A DNA stretch of 64,000 nucleotides from RGIG7179 sp051893555. GTDB taxonomy: Bacteria; Bacillota; Clostridia; Peptostreptococcales; Anaerovoracaceae. The translations under genes were made by a program, and so were the position numbers. The notes beneath the pieces were generated by a model. It saw only the letters and a program-made list of their open reading frames with translations. It did no database searches and was not told the DNA's origin. The DNA lies in assembly GCA_051893555.1 (NCBI GenBank), contig JBJFHL010000018.1:1-64000 (forward strand), in the 5' to 3' direction. This document shows, piece by piece, positions 8,090-16,893 of the stretch; position 1 is the stretch's first letter, and each line of letters starts with the position of its first letter.

Positions 8090-8920
8090 ATGAGAAGCGA
8101 GAGAAAGAGCCGGACACGGTGGATTTTGATGGGAATGGTGTGTATCATGACGGCTGCCACAGCATCGTTTCTGCTGGCAGGCTGCAGCAGTTTATCGGAT
8201 GAGCGGCTGAGTGAAATGGTACCGTATCTTGATGAAGATGCCAGAATGCATTGTCCGTATAGCAGTATGGGAATAAAGACAGAGGGAATTCCTCTCGGAC
8301 AGGAAGAAAAAGAGCGCGCGACAACACTGCTGGAAGAGGTTGATCTGCACCGGATGGAACGTGTGGGAAACGAGAATGAGGATCTCTCAGCAGATCAGAT
8401 GCTGAGCGGCCTTCTTTCGTTGGGAGTAACGCTGGACGACCAGGAATATACTATCTGTATGGAACGGTCGGGAAACACCGGAGAGGTATCGAAGAACCAG
8501 ATTGCTGTCTGGAAAAACGGAGAACGGATGGCTGCCTGGGAGAGTACAGAAGAAAATCTTCCGATTTCGGAATTGATGACGCTTCTCAGTGAGGTCACAG
8601 AGAGCCGGGAGAATCTGGATTATGTGCTGCAGGTACGAAGCCTGCCGGACGGCGCAGAGGGACAGTATCTGAAAAAGGGAGAAAGCGCCGTTGCCATGGC
8701 TCTTTTTGACTCGTCGCTGGAAGAAACAGAAGATGGAAATCAGACAGGAAGGCCTGCAGAGACGACCTTCTCCACTGAATTGAAAAATTCAAATGTAATA
8801 TATCAGGTGAATCTGGAAACCGGCAGGTTTATCCGAATGAAAGATGGACAGGAGGTCGGCGGCCAGCTGGACGAAACACAGGTGTATCAGCTGAACCGAC
8901 TGCTGCTGTTTTATATTTAA
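8090..8920 (+). CDS. Putative lipoprotein of unknown function
   Basis: A 276-residue protein. Its N-terminus is basic (MRSERKSRTR), then hydrophobic, and ends in the lipobox LLAGC with C32 as the lipidated residue. It should be anchored to the outer face of the membrane. The mature part is acidic with no domain I recognise. The start follows AAAGGAGTGGGAG. It has its own promoter (8027-8055) and terminator (8926-8957), so it is probably monocistronic. It is divergent from trxAB and convergent with the pyruvate oxidoreductase gene. Confidence 0.8.
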   Translation: MRSERKSRTRWILMGMVCIMTAATASFLLAGCSSLSDERLSEMVPYLDEDARMHCPYSSMGIKTEGIPLGQEEKERATTLLEEVDLHRMERVGNENEDLSADQMLSGLLSLGVTLDDQEYTICMERSGNTGEVSKNQIAVWKNGERMAAWESTEENLPISELMTLLSEVTESRENLDYVLQVRSLPDGAEGQYLKKGESAVAMALFDSSLEETEDGNQTGRPAETTFSTELKNSNVIYQVNLETGRFIRMKDGQEVGGQLDETQVYQLNRLLLFYI

Positions 8921-8925
8921 AATTT

Positions 8926-8957
8926 CACCCCGGCGTTTTACAACGTCGGGGTGTTTT
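8926..8957. terminator. Bidirectional terminator between the lipoprotein gene and the pyruvate oxidoreductase gene
   Basis: CACCCCGGCGTT and AACGTCGGGGTG form a near-perfect stem with TTTT after it on the plus strand and T-rich sequence on the minus strand. Confidence 0.8.
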
Positions 8958-8967
8958 CGTGGAATAA

Positions 8968-11900
8968 CTATTCCATTTCTGCCAGCTTTCGATAACCTTC
9001 GTACCGCTGACGGGCGTCTTCTTCGGTCATTTCATAAAGCTTTTCGGCGATATCCGGGAACTCCTTGGCCAGGGAGGAATAGCGTACCTGTCCCATAATG
9101 AAATCGCGGAAGCTTGCGGTTGGTGCATCGGAATCCAGGGTGAACGGATTGCGGCCGATCTTTTTCAGCTCCGGATTGTAGCGGTACAGGTTCCAGTAGC
9201 CGGAAGCCACTGCGTCCCGGGTATTCTCCTGGGATTTGCCCATGCCTTTTTTCAGGCCATGGTTGATACATGGCGCGTAAGCGATGATCAGGGACGGGCC
9301 GTCGTAGGCTTCGGCTTCGGTGATGGCTTTCATCAGCTGCTGTTTGTCTGCACCCATGCCCACCTGGGCCACATACACATAGCCGTAGGACATGGCCATC
9401 ATGCCCAGATCTTTCTTCTTGATCCGTTTGCCGGAAGCAGAGAACTTGGCGATGGCCGCTGCCGGTGTGGCCTTGGAGGCCTGCCCGCCGGTGTTGGAGT
9501 AGACTTCCGTATCGAACACGAGAATATTGATGTTTTCCCCGGAGGCCAGCACGTGATCCAGACCGCCGTATCCGATGTCATAAGCCCAGCCGTCGCCGCC
9601 GATGGCCCAGATAGACTTCTTCACCAGGTAATCCTTCAGATCCACAATCCGCTGACAGAGGCTGATGATGACACTGTCGCTGGTGGTCATCTCTTCGATG
9701 GCAGCCAGCACTTTTTCGCTTTTTTTGCGGGATTCTTCGCCGTCATCCTTGTATTCCAGCCATTCTTTGAAGGCTTCCCGCAGATTCTCATCGATATCCA
9801 GAGCCAGCAGGGCGCGCATGTTGCTTTCAATTTTTTCACGCATCTGACGGACTGCCAGCAGCATGCCGTAGCCGTACTCTGCATTATCTTCAAACAGAGA
9901 ATTGCCCCAGGCAGGACCGCGGCCCTGTGGATCGGTACAGTATGGCATGGATGGTGCGGAAGCACCCCAGATGGAGGAACAGCCGGTGGCGTTGGCGATC
10001 ATCATCCGGTCACCGAAGAGCTGGGTGATCAGTTTAATGTACGGTGTTTCTCCGCAGCCTGCGCAGGCACCGCTGAATTCGATGTACGGCTGTGCGAACT
10101 GGCTGCCCTTTACCGAGTGGCGGTTTACCAGGTTGGCTCTGGAAGGGATGGTCTGACTATATTCCCAGTTTTCCGCTTCCTGTGCTGCAATCTTCGCATA
10201 GGCTGTCATGGTGAGTGCCTTTTCGGAAGCCGGGCAGATGTCGGCGCAGTTGCCGCAGCCCAGGCAATCCAGCGAGGACAGCTGCATCCGGTAGTGAAGA
10301 CCTTTCAACTCTTTTCCCACGGCAGGCTTCGTCAGGAAATCTGCCGGTGCCGCCGCGTTTTCCTCTTCCGTGAGAAGGACAGGACGGATGGCACTGTGGG
10401 GGCAGACGAAGGAACACTGGTTGCACTGAATGCATTTTTCCGCATCCCATTTCGGGAGATAGATGGCGACGCCGCGCTTTTCAAACTTGCTGGTGCCGCT
10501 CGGGAAGGTACCGTCCGCAACGGTTTCGAAGGCGCTGACCGGAAGGTCGTCGCCTTCCTGACGATTCATCGGGATCATCAGTTCCTCAACGAACTGCGGA
10601 ATATCCAGAGGCCGCTCCCGCGGATCCTCTGCATGGAGCCATTCTTCGGGCACCTCTATTTTTTTGATTTCGCGGACACCGTAGTCCACCGCCTGGCAGT
10701 TCATTTCCACGATGGCCGGCCCCTTCTTTTTGTAGGTCTTTTCGATGCCTTCCTTCAGATAGCGGATTGCGTCCTCGATGGGAATGACACCGGTCAGCTG
10801 AAAAAAGGCCGCCTGCATGATCATGTTGATGCGGCTTCCAAGGCCGATCTTCTCTGCAATGTCCCAGGCGTTTATGATATAGAACTGGGCGTGTTTCTTT
10901 GCCAGAGCGCGTTTCACGCATGCCGGCAGGTAGTCGCCGATGGTGGTCTCGTCACAAAGTGTGTTCAGCAGGAAGGTTCCGCCGTCGGTCAGATCTTTCA
11001 GCATGTCGTACTGCCGCAGGTAAGCCTGATTATGGCATGCCACGAAGTCAGCCCGGTTGATCAGATAAGTGGACTGGATCGGGGATTTGCCGAATCGTAG
11101 ATGGGATACGGTCAAGCCGCCAGACTTCTTGGAATCATAGCTGAAATAGCCCTGCGCGTACAGGTCCGTTTTATCACCGATGATCTTGATGGCCGTCTTG
11201 TTGGCACCGACGGTACCATCAGAACCAAGCCCCCAGAACTTGCACTTGATGGTACCTTCCGGTTCCCGTGCGATGCCCACGGTATGGGGCAGGGAGTGAC
11301 CGGTGACATCGTCTTCGATGCCTACGGTGAAGTGATCCTTCGGATGTTTGTGGTAGAGGTTGTCGAAAACGCTGTGAATCATGCCCGGCGTCACATCCTT
11401 GGAGCCCAGGCCGTAGCGCCCACCGTAAACCTCCGGCGCATATTTCATGCCGTAAAGGGCGGTACGGACATCCTGATACAGCGGTTCTCCAGGTGCGCCC
11501 GGCTCCTTGGTACGGTCGAGGACTGCAATCCGTTCCACGGTTTTCGGCAGGACAGCCAGCAGATGTTTCTTTGAGAATGGCCTGTACAGGCGAACTTTAA
11601 TCAGCCCAACCTTATGACCTTCGGCCAGCAGCTTCTGCATGGTTTCTTCGATGGTTTCGCAGACGGAACCCATGGCAATGATCACATTGGTGGCATCCGG
11701 CGCACCCACGTAGTCAAACGGGTGATAGGTACGTCCGGTCAGCTGGCTGATTTGATTCATATAGTCTTCCACGATATCCGGCACAGCGTCGTAATATTTG
11801 TTGGCGGCCTCCCGGCTCTGGAAGAAAATATCCGGGTTCTGGGCAGTGCCCCGGATGACCGGATGTTCCGGATTCAGGGCGCGGGCCCGGAAGGCGGCTA

Positions 11901-12501
11901 CCGCATCCCAGTCCAGCAGATTTTTCAGGTCTTCGTAGTCCAGCACTTCGATTTTCTGGATTTCATGGGACGTCCGGAATCCGTCGAAAAAGTGCAGGAA
12001 CGGAACCCGGGACTTGATGGATGCCAGATGGGCGATGCCGCCCAGATCCATGACTTCCTGCACGGAGCCGGAAGCCAGCATGGCGAAACCGGTCTGTCGG
12101 GTGGCCATAACATCGGAGTGATCGCCAAAAATACAGAGCGCATGACTGGCAACGGTTCTGGCTGCCACGTGGAATACGCCAGGCAGCAGCTCACCGGCAA
12201 TTTTATACATATTCGGAATCATCAGCAGAAGGCCCTGTGATGAAGTAAAAGTCGTCGTCAGAGCACCGGCGGTCAGAGAGCCGTGAACCGTTCCTGCTGC
12301 GCCCCCTTCTGACTGAAGCTCTGCGACCTTCACAGTCTGGCCGAAGAGATTTTTCTTTCCGTAAGCAGACCATTCGTCCACGGTTTCCGACATGACGGAA
12401 GAGGGGGTGATGGGATAGATGGCTGCCACATCCGTAAAGGCATAGGCAATATGTGCAGCTGCTGTATTGCCGTCCATGGTGAGAGTGCGTTTTTTACTCA
12501 T
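8968..12501 (-). CDS. nifJ: Pyruvate:ferredoxin (flavodoxin) oxidoreductase, single-chain
   Basis: A 1177-residue enzyme that converts pyruvate and CoA to acetyl-CoA and CO2, reducing ferredoxin. Visible in order are the pyruvate-site AIYPITPSS near the N-terminus, the transketolase C-like domain, two 4Fe-4S ferredoxin motifs (CIQCNQCSFVCP and CLGCGNCADICP) near the middle, and the thiamine diphosphate part with CAGCGETPY and GGDGWAYDIGYGG. Length matches the family. The start MSKKRTLTMDG follows GGAGGAAAG; the frame runs on to 12591 without a ribosome site. It stands alone, divergent from blaI. It would take up pyruvate made by the lyase operon at 17-27 kb. Confidence 0.96.
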   Translation of the reverse strand: MSKKRTLTMDGNTAAAHIAYAFTDVAAIYPITPSSVMSETVDEWSAYGKKNLFGQTVKVAELQSEGGAAGTVHGSLTAGALTTTFTSSQGLLLMIPNMYKIAGELLPGVFHVAARTVASHALCIFGDHSDVMATRQTGFAMLASGSVQEVMDLGGIAHLASIKSRVPFLHFFDGFRTSHEIQKIEVLDYEDLKNLLDWDAVAAFRARALNPEHPVIRGTAQNPDIFFQSREAANKYYDAVPDIVEDYMNQISQLTGRTYHPFDYVGAPDATNVIIAMGSVCETIEETMQKLLAEGHKVGLIKVRLYRPFSKKHLLAVLPKTVERIAVLDRTKEPGAPGEPLYQDVRTALYGMKYAPEVYGGRYGLGSKDVTPGMIHSVFDNLYHKHPKDHFTVGIEDDVTGHSLPHTVGIAREPEGTIKCKFWGLGSDGTVGANKTAIKIIGDKTDLYAQGYFSYDSKKSGGLTVSHLRFGKSPIQSTYLINRADFVACHNQAYLRQYDMLKDLTDGGTFLLNTLCDETTIGDYLPACVKRALAKKHAQFYIINAWDIAEKIGLGSRINMIMQAAFFQLTGVIPIEDAIRYLKEGIEKTYKKKGPAIVEMNCQAVDYGVREIKKIEVPEEWLHAEDPRERPLDIPQFVEELMIPMNRQEGDDLPVSAFETVADGTFPSGTSKFEKRGVAIYLPKWDAEKCIQCNQCSFVCPHSAIRPVLLTEEENAAAPADFLTKPAVGKELKGLHYRMQLSSLDCLGCGNCADICPASEKALTMTAYAKIAAQEAENWEYSQTIPSRANLVNRHSVKGSQFAQPYIEFSGACAGCGETPYIKLITQLFGDRMMIANATGCSSIWGASAPSMPYCTDPQGRGPAWGNSLFEDNAEYGYGMLLAVRQMREKIESNMRALLALDIDENLREAFKEWLEYKDDGEESRKKSEKVLAAIEEMTTSDSVIISLCQRIVDLKDYLVKKSIWAIGGDGWAYDIGYGGLDHVLASGENINILVFDTEVYSNTGGQASKATPAAAIAKFSASGKRIKKKDLGMMAMSYGYVYVAQVGMGADKQQLMKAITEAEAYDGPSLIIAYAPCINHGLKKGMGKSQENTRDAVASGYWNLYRYNPELKKIGRNPFTLDSDAPTASFRDFIMGQVRYSSLAKEFPDIAEKLYEMTEEDARQRYEGYRKLAEME

Positions 12502-12555
12502 TTTATCTTTCCTCCAAATTCTCCATAGATAATCGTGAATAAAAACAAATATTTC

Positions 12556-12584
12556 ACAATATTGCTCAATTTTCTTTGTTTCAA
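12556..12584 (-). promoter_or_regulatory. Probable promoter of the pyruvate oxidoreductase gene
   Basis: On the minus strand TTGAAA (12579-12584), a 17-bp spacer and TATTGT (12556-12561). They lie about 55 bases before the start at 12501. Confidence 0.55.
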
Positions 12585-12693
12585 AAAACAAAAGAATGAA
12601 ACCAATCTACCATAATTCGGAAGAGAAGACAAGCGTGTACAGAAAAGAATACAATATACTTTTTAAAAACAAAACGAAAAAATGTATACCAGA

Positions 12694-12747
12694 TTGACAA
12701 TGTTGTTCTACAAATGTAGAATCTAATTAGATACTACATTTGTAGAA
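12694..12747 (+). promoter_or_regulatory. blaI-blaR1 promoter with two BlaI-type operators
   Basis: TTGACA (12694-12699) and TAGAAT (12717-12722) have a 17-bp spacer. Two dyads carry the ACAAATGTAG/CTACATTTGT core: TTCTACAAATGTAGAA at 12706-12721, overlapping the -10, and CTACATTTGTAGAA at 12734-12747, between promoter and start. Such tandem TACA/TGTA dyads are typical BlaI/MecI binding sites, so the operon should be autorepressed. Confidence 0.85.
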
Positions 12748-12760
12748 CGAAAGGGGATAT

Positions 12761-13141
12761 ATGATGAATACAATGAAAAAAAGGCTGCCTGACGCAGAAC
12801 TGGAAGTGATGCAGGCTGTCTGGGCATGCGAATCACCTGTGACACGGGCAGAGATAGAGGAAATTCTGAAGGATTCTCATCCGATGGCACCGACCACCTT
12901 GCTGACTCTGCTGACACGACTGTCAGAGAAAGGTTTCATCCGGATCGAAAAGGAGGGACGCAGTGCCCGGTATTATCCACTGGTATCCCGTCAGGACTAT
13001 CTGGCACAGCAAAGCAGGCGCTTCCTGGATAAGCTCTGTGGTGGCAGCCTGCCCACTTTCGCGGCGGCGCTCTGTGACAGCGGCCTGACCAAGGAGGAAA
13101 TAGAGGAACTCAGAGATCTTCTGGAAAGGGATCTGCTATGA
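12761..13141 (+). CDS. blaI: BlaI/MecI/CopY-family transcriptional repressor
   Basis: A 126-residue winged-helix repressor. The N-terminal DNA-binding part has the family pattern LPDAELEVMQAVW and PTTLLTLLTRLSEKGFI, followed by the RxxRYYPLVS wing. The C-terminal half carries the dimerisation helices. In known systems the repressor leaves its operator after cleavage triggered by the BlaR1 membrane peptidase. The stop overlaps the blaR1 start (ATGA), and two matching operators lie upstream. No beta-lactamase gene is next to it, so the regulated target is unknown apart from the operon itself. Confidence 0.92.
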   Translation: MMNTMKKRLPDAELEVMQAVWACESPVTRAEIEEILKDSHPMAPTTLLTLLTRLSEKGFIRIEKEGRSARYYPLVSRQDYLAQQSRRFLDKLCGGSLPTFAAALCDSGLTKEEIEELRDLLERDLL

Positions 13142-14628
13142 GTCTGGTGTTATTTGCAAGAGTGGTGATCAGCCTGATCTTCAGTGCGATGCTTGGGTGG
13201 GTCGTGATAGACAGGCAGCATAATGAAGCTGGAGAGGACTGGACCGGAAGGGCTTCAGAGGTTCAGAGATATCTGCCTTATGTTTCTGGGGGGCTTCTTC
13301 CGTTTTTTTTGTTTGCCATGGCGGGTGCCAGCCTGTTGCTTGACGGACTTTTAGATACAGCGGAACGCATGATTTCGATGTGTTTCGGCATTTTCCTGCA
13401 TATCAGTGTCTATTTCCTGATCTTAGCTTCCGTGCTTCCGTTTCTGCGAAAACACATCAGTGCCAGAGCTTGCGCCATGCTGTGGATGATCCCAAACTAT
13501 CTTTATCTGGTCTATCAGGGTACTATGCAAATTCCGGAACCCTTGTTGGTCGTCCATGTGCCGGGAACAAGGCTCATGTGGATATTGTTTTTCGTATGGC
13601 TGGCAGGTTTTTTCGCAGTGCTCCTGTGGAAGATGATCTGTCATCTTGTTTTTCGCCGGCAACTTCTGAAGGATACTGTTGCTGTTACAGATTCGGAAGT
13701 GAACGAAATATGGAATTCTGAGATTGAACGGGCGGGAATACGAAAGCCGAAATGCGGACTGGTTATTTCACCGAAGGCAGCAACGCCGCTGTCCATAGGC
13801 CTCTTTCGGCGCACAACCTGTGTGGTGCTCCCGAATCGCCAGTACTCGCCGGATGCCCTTGCACTGATTTTTCGTCACGAGATCATCCACATCGGGCGTG
13901 AAGATGCATGGACCAAGTTTTTCCTTGTGTTTTGCACTGCATTATGCTGGTTCAACCCGCTGATGTGGATGGCAACGAAAAAAAGTACGGAGGATCTGGA
14001 ACTGAGCTGTGATGAGACCGTCTTGCTGTATGCGGACCATGCAGTGCGGCGACAGTATGCAGAGTTGATCCTTGATACTGCAGGAGATCCGCGGGGCTTT
14101 ACCACCTGTCTTTCCGCAACCGCATCATCCCTGCGATACCGGCTGGCAAACATCATGAAGCCGGTCCGGCGCCGCAGCGGTGCAGTCGTCGTGGGGCTGG
14201 TCTTTTTTCTATTGATTATGAGCTTCGGATATGTTGGACTCACCTATGGAGAATATACCGGTGCAGAAGTGCTTTATCCGTTGGAGAATAGCGGGCAGTA
14301 CACGCTGTATGGGAACATTTGGACCGATGGGGACAGCTTTGAATGTACAGATCCGTCCGCATTACAGAACTATATGAAGGGCCTGACGATGGAACGGTTC
14401 ACCGGATCCTATTCCTTCGAAGACAGTGAGAAACAGTTTTGTTTCACATATGAAACACCGCAGGGCTTTTTAGGGGTCACACTGTCAGACCATGCTCTGG
14501 AACTGACTCCGCTCTATGAAGTAGAAGACGGCGCAGACTACTACATCCCGGAAGGGGTGGACTGGGCTTATCTGCATACACTCATCGAACCACGGGCAGG
14601 CATGAAAACGAACTCGGAAACCCAGTGA
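13138..14628 (+). CDS. BlaR1-type M56 family membrane metallopeptidase with a non-penicillin-binding sensor domain
   Basis: A 496-residue protein with several N-terminal membrane helices and the zinc peptidase motif HEIIH at residues 247-251, followed by the E-L-x-CDE motif near 288-293 (family M56). After a last helix at about 349-367 comes an outside domain of about 130 residues. It has no SxxK or other penicillin-binding motif and is shorter than the sensor of BlaR1/MecR1. By family analogy it cleaves or triggers cleavage of BlaI after sensing a signal outside the cell. The signal is probably not a beta-lactam bound in the usual way. It is coupled to blaI. Confidence 0.85.
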   Translation: MSLVLFARVVISLIFSAMLGWVVIDRQHNEAGEDWTGRASEVQRYLPYVSGGLLPFFLFAMAGASLLLDGLLDTAERMISMCFGIFLHISVYFLILASVLPFLRKHISARACAMLWMIPNYLYLVYQGTMQIPEPLLVVHVPGTRLMWILFFVWLAGFFAVLLWKMICHLVFRRQLLKDTVAVTDSEVNEIWNSEIERAGIRKPKCGLVISPKAATPLSIGLFRRTTCVVLPNRQYSPDALALIFRHEIIHIGREDAWTKFFLVFCTALCWFNPLMWMATKKSTEDLELSCDETVLLYADHAVRRQYAELILDTAGDPRGFTTCLSATASSLRYRLANIMKPVRRRSGAVVVGLVFFLLIMSFGYVGLTYGEYTGAEVLYPLENSGQYTLYGNIWTDGDSFECTDPSALQNYMKGLTMERFTGSYSFEDSEKQFCFTYETPQGFLGVTLSDHALELTPLYEVEDGADYYIPEGVDWAYLHTLIEPRAGMKTNSETQ

Positions 14629-14641
14629 TCTCACAGTGATC

Positions 14642-15514
14642 TCACACCTTCTGAAGAACCACCCCGATATCTCCGTTGATGCAGATGGAGCGATCCGCAA
14701 TCGCCGCATTTGTAAATGCTTCCCCCTGGTTGATGCAGGCGTATGCAGCATTGGGATTCTGCGCTGTCATCTGCCAAAAAGGATATTTGATGATGCCGGG
14801 GGTATTGGCACCCACGCCCAGTTCCAGGAAGAGGATCCTGCGGCCTCGGCAGCGGCTGAGGAAGTTTTCATAGCGGCGGTAGGCGGCATGCCAGCCCTCG
14901 TCTTCCACAAAGGTGAAATCACACCGCAGGTTCATGGCCATGGGCCTGCCGCAGACCGGACAGCGGGGTACCAACTCTGTAGGCACTCGCATGTCCTTCT
15001 GCTGCGTCAGCATCTTACGGACGGTCTCCTCGTTGTCATAGGTCTTCCCATGGCAGGGCAGGCTGCACTGCCAGAGACCATAATCCCCCTGGGTGTAGAA
15101 GAGCCGGGATTTATCGAACCCAGCCCGCTGGAACTGGTGATCCACGTTGGTGGTCAGGACGAAATAGTCCTTCTCTTTCACCAGGTTCAGAAGCTGGTCA
15201 TAGACCGGAAGCGGCGGCGCAGTGTACCTGTTCAGAAAAATGTGGCGGCTCCACCAGGCCCATTTCTCCTCCTGACTTTCGAACGGATAAAAGCCGCCGG
15301 TGTACATGTCGGTGATACCGTATTTTTCCATGAAGTCCGAGAAGTTTTCTTCAAACCGTGGTCCGGCGTAGGTCAGGCCGGCTGCTGTGGATAGTCCGGC
15401 CCCTGCACCGATGACCACGGCCTCTGCTTCCTCCAGGGCCTGACGGAGGCCCTGCATATTCTCACTGCGGAAGCAGTCTTCTGTAAATTTCTTCGTCCTG
15501 TTCCTGAAATACAT
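14642..15514 (-). CDS. Class M sirtuin (SirTM-like protein ADP-ribosyltransferase)
   Basis: A 290-residue Sir2-fold protein with the NAD-binding GAGAGLS at 37-42, TTNVD at 121-125, and a four-cysteine zinc site C150, C154, C185, C188. It has QGDYGLWQC where ordinary sirtuins have the catalytic His (LHG). This Asn/Gln arrangement (N123, Q142) is characteristic of the macrodomain-linked class M sirtuins, which ADP-ribosylate a lipoylated GcvH-like protein in Staphylococcus and Streptococcus. The start at 15514 follows GGGGGTGAT inside the end of the macrodomain gene; an alternative ATG at 15457 lies four bases after that gene's stop. No GcvH-like or LplA gene is nearby. Confidence 0.88.
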   Translation of the reverse strand: MYFRNRTKKFTEDCFRSENMQGLRQALEEAEAVVIGAGAGLSTAAGLTYAGPRFEENFSDFMEKYGITDMYTGGFYPFESQEEKWAWWSRHIFLNRYTAPPLPVYDQLLNLVKEKDYFVLTTNVDHQFQRAGFDKSRLFYTQGDYGLWQCSLPCHGKTYDNEETVRKMLTQQKDMRVPTELVPRCPVCGRPMAMNLRCDFTFVEDEGWHAAYRRYENFLSRCRGRRILFLELGVGANTPGIIKYPFWQMTAQNPNAAYACINQGEAFTNAAIADRSICINGDIGVVLQKV

Positions 15515-16253
15515 TAAAAATCACCCCCATGTTGCTTTTCGTTTCTGCAAGATATTCTGTAACGGTTTCCACTGCGATTTCTGCGGCTTTCTGATTGGGG
15601 AAACAGAAAACCCCGGTAGAAATGCAGCAGAACGCGATGCTACCGATGCCGTTCTGATCTGCCAGCTGCAGGCAGGATCGGTAACAGGATGCCAGCTGAT
15701 CGCAGTGCTGCCGGGTCAGCGGCCCCTGTACGATGGGACCGACGGTGTGAATCACAAAGTCACAGGGCAGGTTGTATGCCGGTGTGATTTTCGCCTGGCC
15801 GGTGGGCTCTGCATATCCCTGGGCAGTCATGATGTCCGCACATCTGGCCCGGAGCTGAACCCCGGCAAAGGTGTGAATGCAGTTATCGATGCAGCTGTGG
15901 CAGGGCTGATAGCAGCCGGTCATGCCGCTGTTTGCCGCATTGACGATGGCACCGCAAGCCAGGGTGGTGATGTCACCGCGCCAGAGACGGATTCCATCCC
16001 GCAAAATCCGCAGATCCGACAGCTTCACAATGCCTCGGTTTTTCACTTCTTCTTGCAGGTATGTATCCTGCACCTGCAGAAATTCCTCGTCCGGCCATCC
16101 CGGCATGCGGATATTCATCAGACTGCGGAGAAGGCGCCGCTGCCCGCCTTCGTCTTTCGGCATCGGCAGGCTGCTGCAGGCCGGATTTTCCTGCAGCAGC
16201 CGCCGGATCAGCCAGATGCGCCGTTCTTTCTGATTCATGCGGTTTACGTCCAT
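15462..16253 (-). CDS. Zinc-type macrodomain protein, probable ADP-ribosyl hydrolase
   Basis: A 263-residue protein with an N-terminal helical part and a macrodomain from about residue 85. The ADP-ribose binding loop reads GAIVNAANSGMTGCYQP (101-117). It continues into CHSCIDNCIH, giving the Cys114/His119/Cys121 arrangement of zinc-containing macrodomains that travel with class M sirtuins. GVFCFP near the C-terminus is the second phosphate loop. In characterised pairs the macrodomain removes the ADP-ribose that the sirtuin adds. The gene overlaps the sirtuin by 53 bases and follows the flavin-binding protein by 6 bases. Confidence 0.9.
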   Translation of the reverse strand: MDVNRMNQKERRIWLIRRLLQENPACSSLPMPKDEGGQRRLLRSLMNIRMPGWPDEEFLQVQDTYLQEEVKNRGIVKLSDLRILRDGIRLWRGDITTLACGAIVNAANSGMTGCYQPCHSCIDNCIHTFAGVQLRARCADIMTAQGYAEPTGQAKITPAYNLPCDFVIHTVGPIVQGPLTRQHCDQLASCYRSCLQLADQNGIGSIAFCCISTGVFCFPNQKAAEIAVETVTEYLAETKSNMGVIFNVFQEQDEEIYRRLLPQ

Positions 16254-16259
16254 GGCGGA

Positions 16260-16655
16260 TTAAAATTCATACGGTGGATTGCCGGAAAAGTCTGCAATGA
16301 CACCATGGGGTTCGTCCAGATAAAAGACTTCGAAGATTGGATTATCTGCGCTGCCGTACTGACTCTTTACGATTGGGTTATTCATGCAGGCTTCTTTCAC
16401 TGTCATATTGTTTTCGAATACTACCTTGCCGCTGAGACGAATCCAGGCAAACTCCGGACTGGAAACGGAGACCTGAACATTTGGATTTTCCTGCATGTCT
16501 TTATAGACTTCCTTGGTGCTGTTGGTGCAGAACCAGAGTTTTCCATCCTGCTCTAATGCGAACATGAACGGGCGGCATTTCGCCTTGCCGTCGCGGCCTA
16601 CGGTGGCCAGATACTGAACCGGATTTGCTTCTAAAAATTCTACGACTTTTTTCAT
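16260..16655 (-). CDS. Pyridoxamine 5'-phosphate oxidase-family (FMN-binding) protein
   Basis: A 131-residue split-barrel flavin-binding protein. It has the pattern FLEANPVQYLATVGRDGKAKCRPF, then LWFCTNSTKEVYKDMQENP. Short members of this family usually bind FMN or F420 and act as reductases rather than true pyridoxine oxidases. It is the first gene of a compact minus-strand group with the macrodomain and the sirtuin, and lies divergent from an HxlR regulator. The start follows AAGGAGGAA. The substrate is unknown. Confidence 0.85.
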   Translation of the reverse strand: MKKVVEFLEANPVQYLATVGRDGKAKCRPFMFALEQDGKLWFCTNSTKEVYKDMQENPNVQVSVSSPEFAWIRLSGKVVFENNMTVKEACMNNPIVKSQYGSADNPIFEVFYLDEPHGVIADFSGNPPYEF

Positions 16656-16721
16656 GATGTGTTCCTCCTTGAAATCATTTTTATGGTTTATGGGTTTTGG
16701 TATGATTTTGTTTCTGGCCTA

Positions 16722-16750
16722 ATAGTACGCCATCGGCAGCTTTTGCACAA
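16722..16750 (-). promoter_or_regulatory. Promoter of the flavoprotein-macrodomain-sirtuin group
   Basis: On the minus strand TTGTGC (16745-16750), a 17-bp spacer and TACTAT (16722-16727). Confidence 0.55.
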
Positions 16751-16772
16751 GTACGCACAATATTGTGGTATA

Positions 16773-16788
16773 GTTACCGGGAAGTAAC
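16773..16788. promoter_or_regulatory. Candidate HxlR operator
   Basis: The inverted repeat GTTAC-N6-GTAAC lies between the flavoprotein promoter and the divergent hxlR-type gene, where an HxlR-family regulator would be expected to bind. Binding is inferred from position and symmetry only. Confidence 0.4.
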
Positions 16789-16893
16789 CCTTGGGAAATT
16801 CCAGTGTATTTAGAGAGAAAAAAGTTTGTAGAGTGGATTTTGCGGGTAAGTTACAAAAAGAAACTATAAAGAAAGAAACGGAGGGAGAACGTC

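Noticed and set aside
9259..11100. Open frame of 613 codons on the plus strand opposite the pyruvate oxidoreductase gene
   Set aside because: It is an antisense shadow of a strongly conserved 1177-residue enzyme, with no ribosome site and no recognisable protein.
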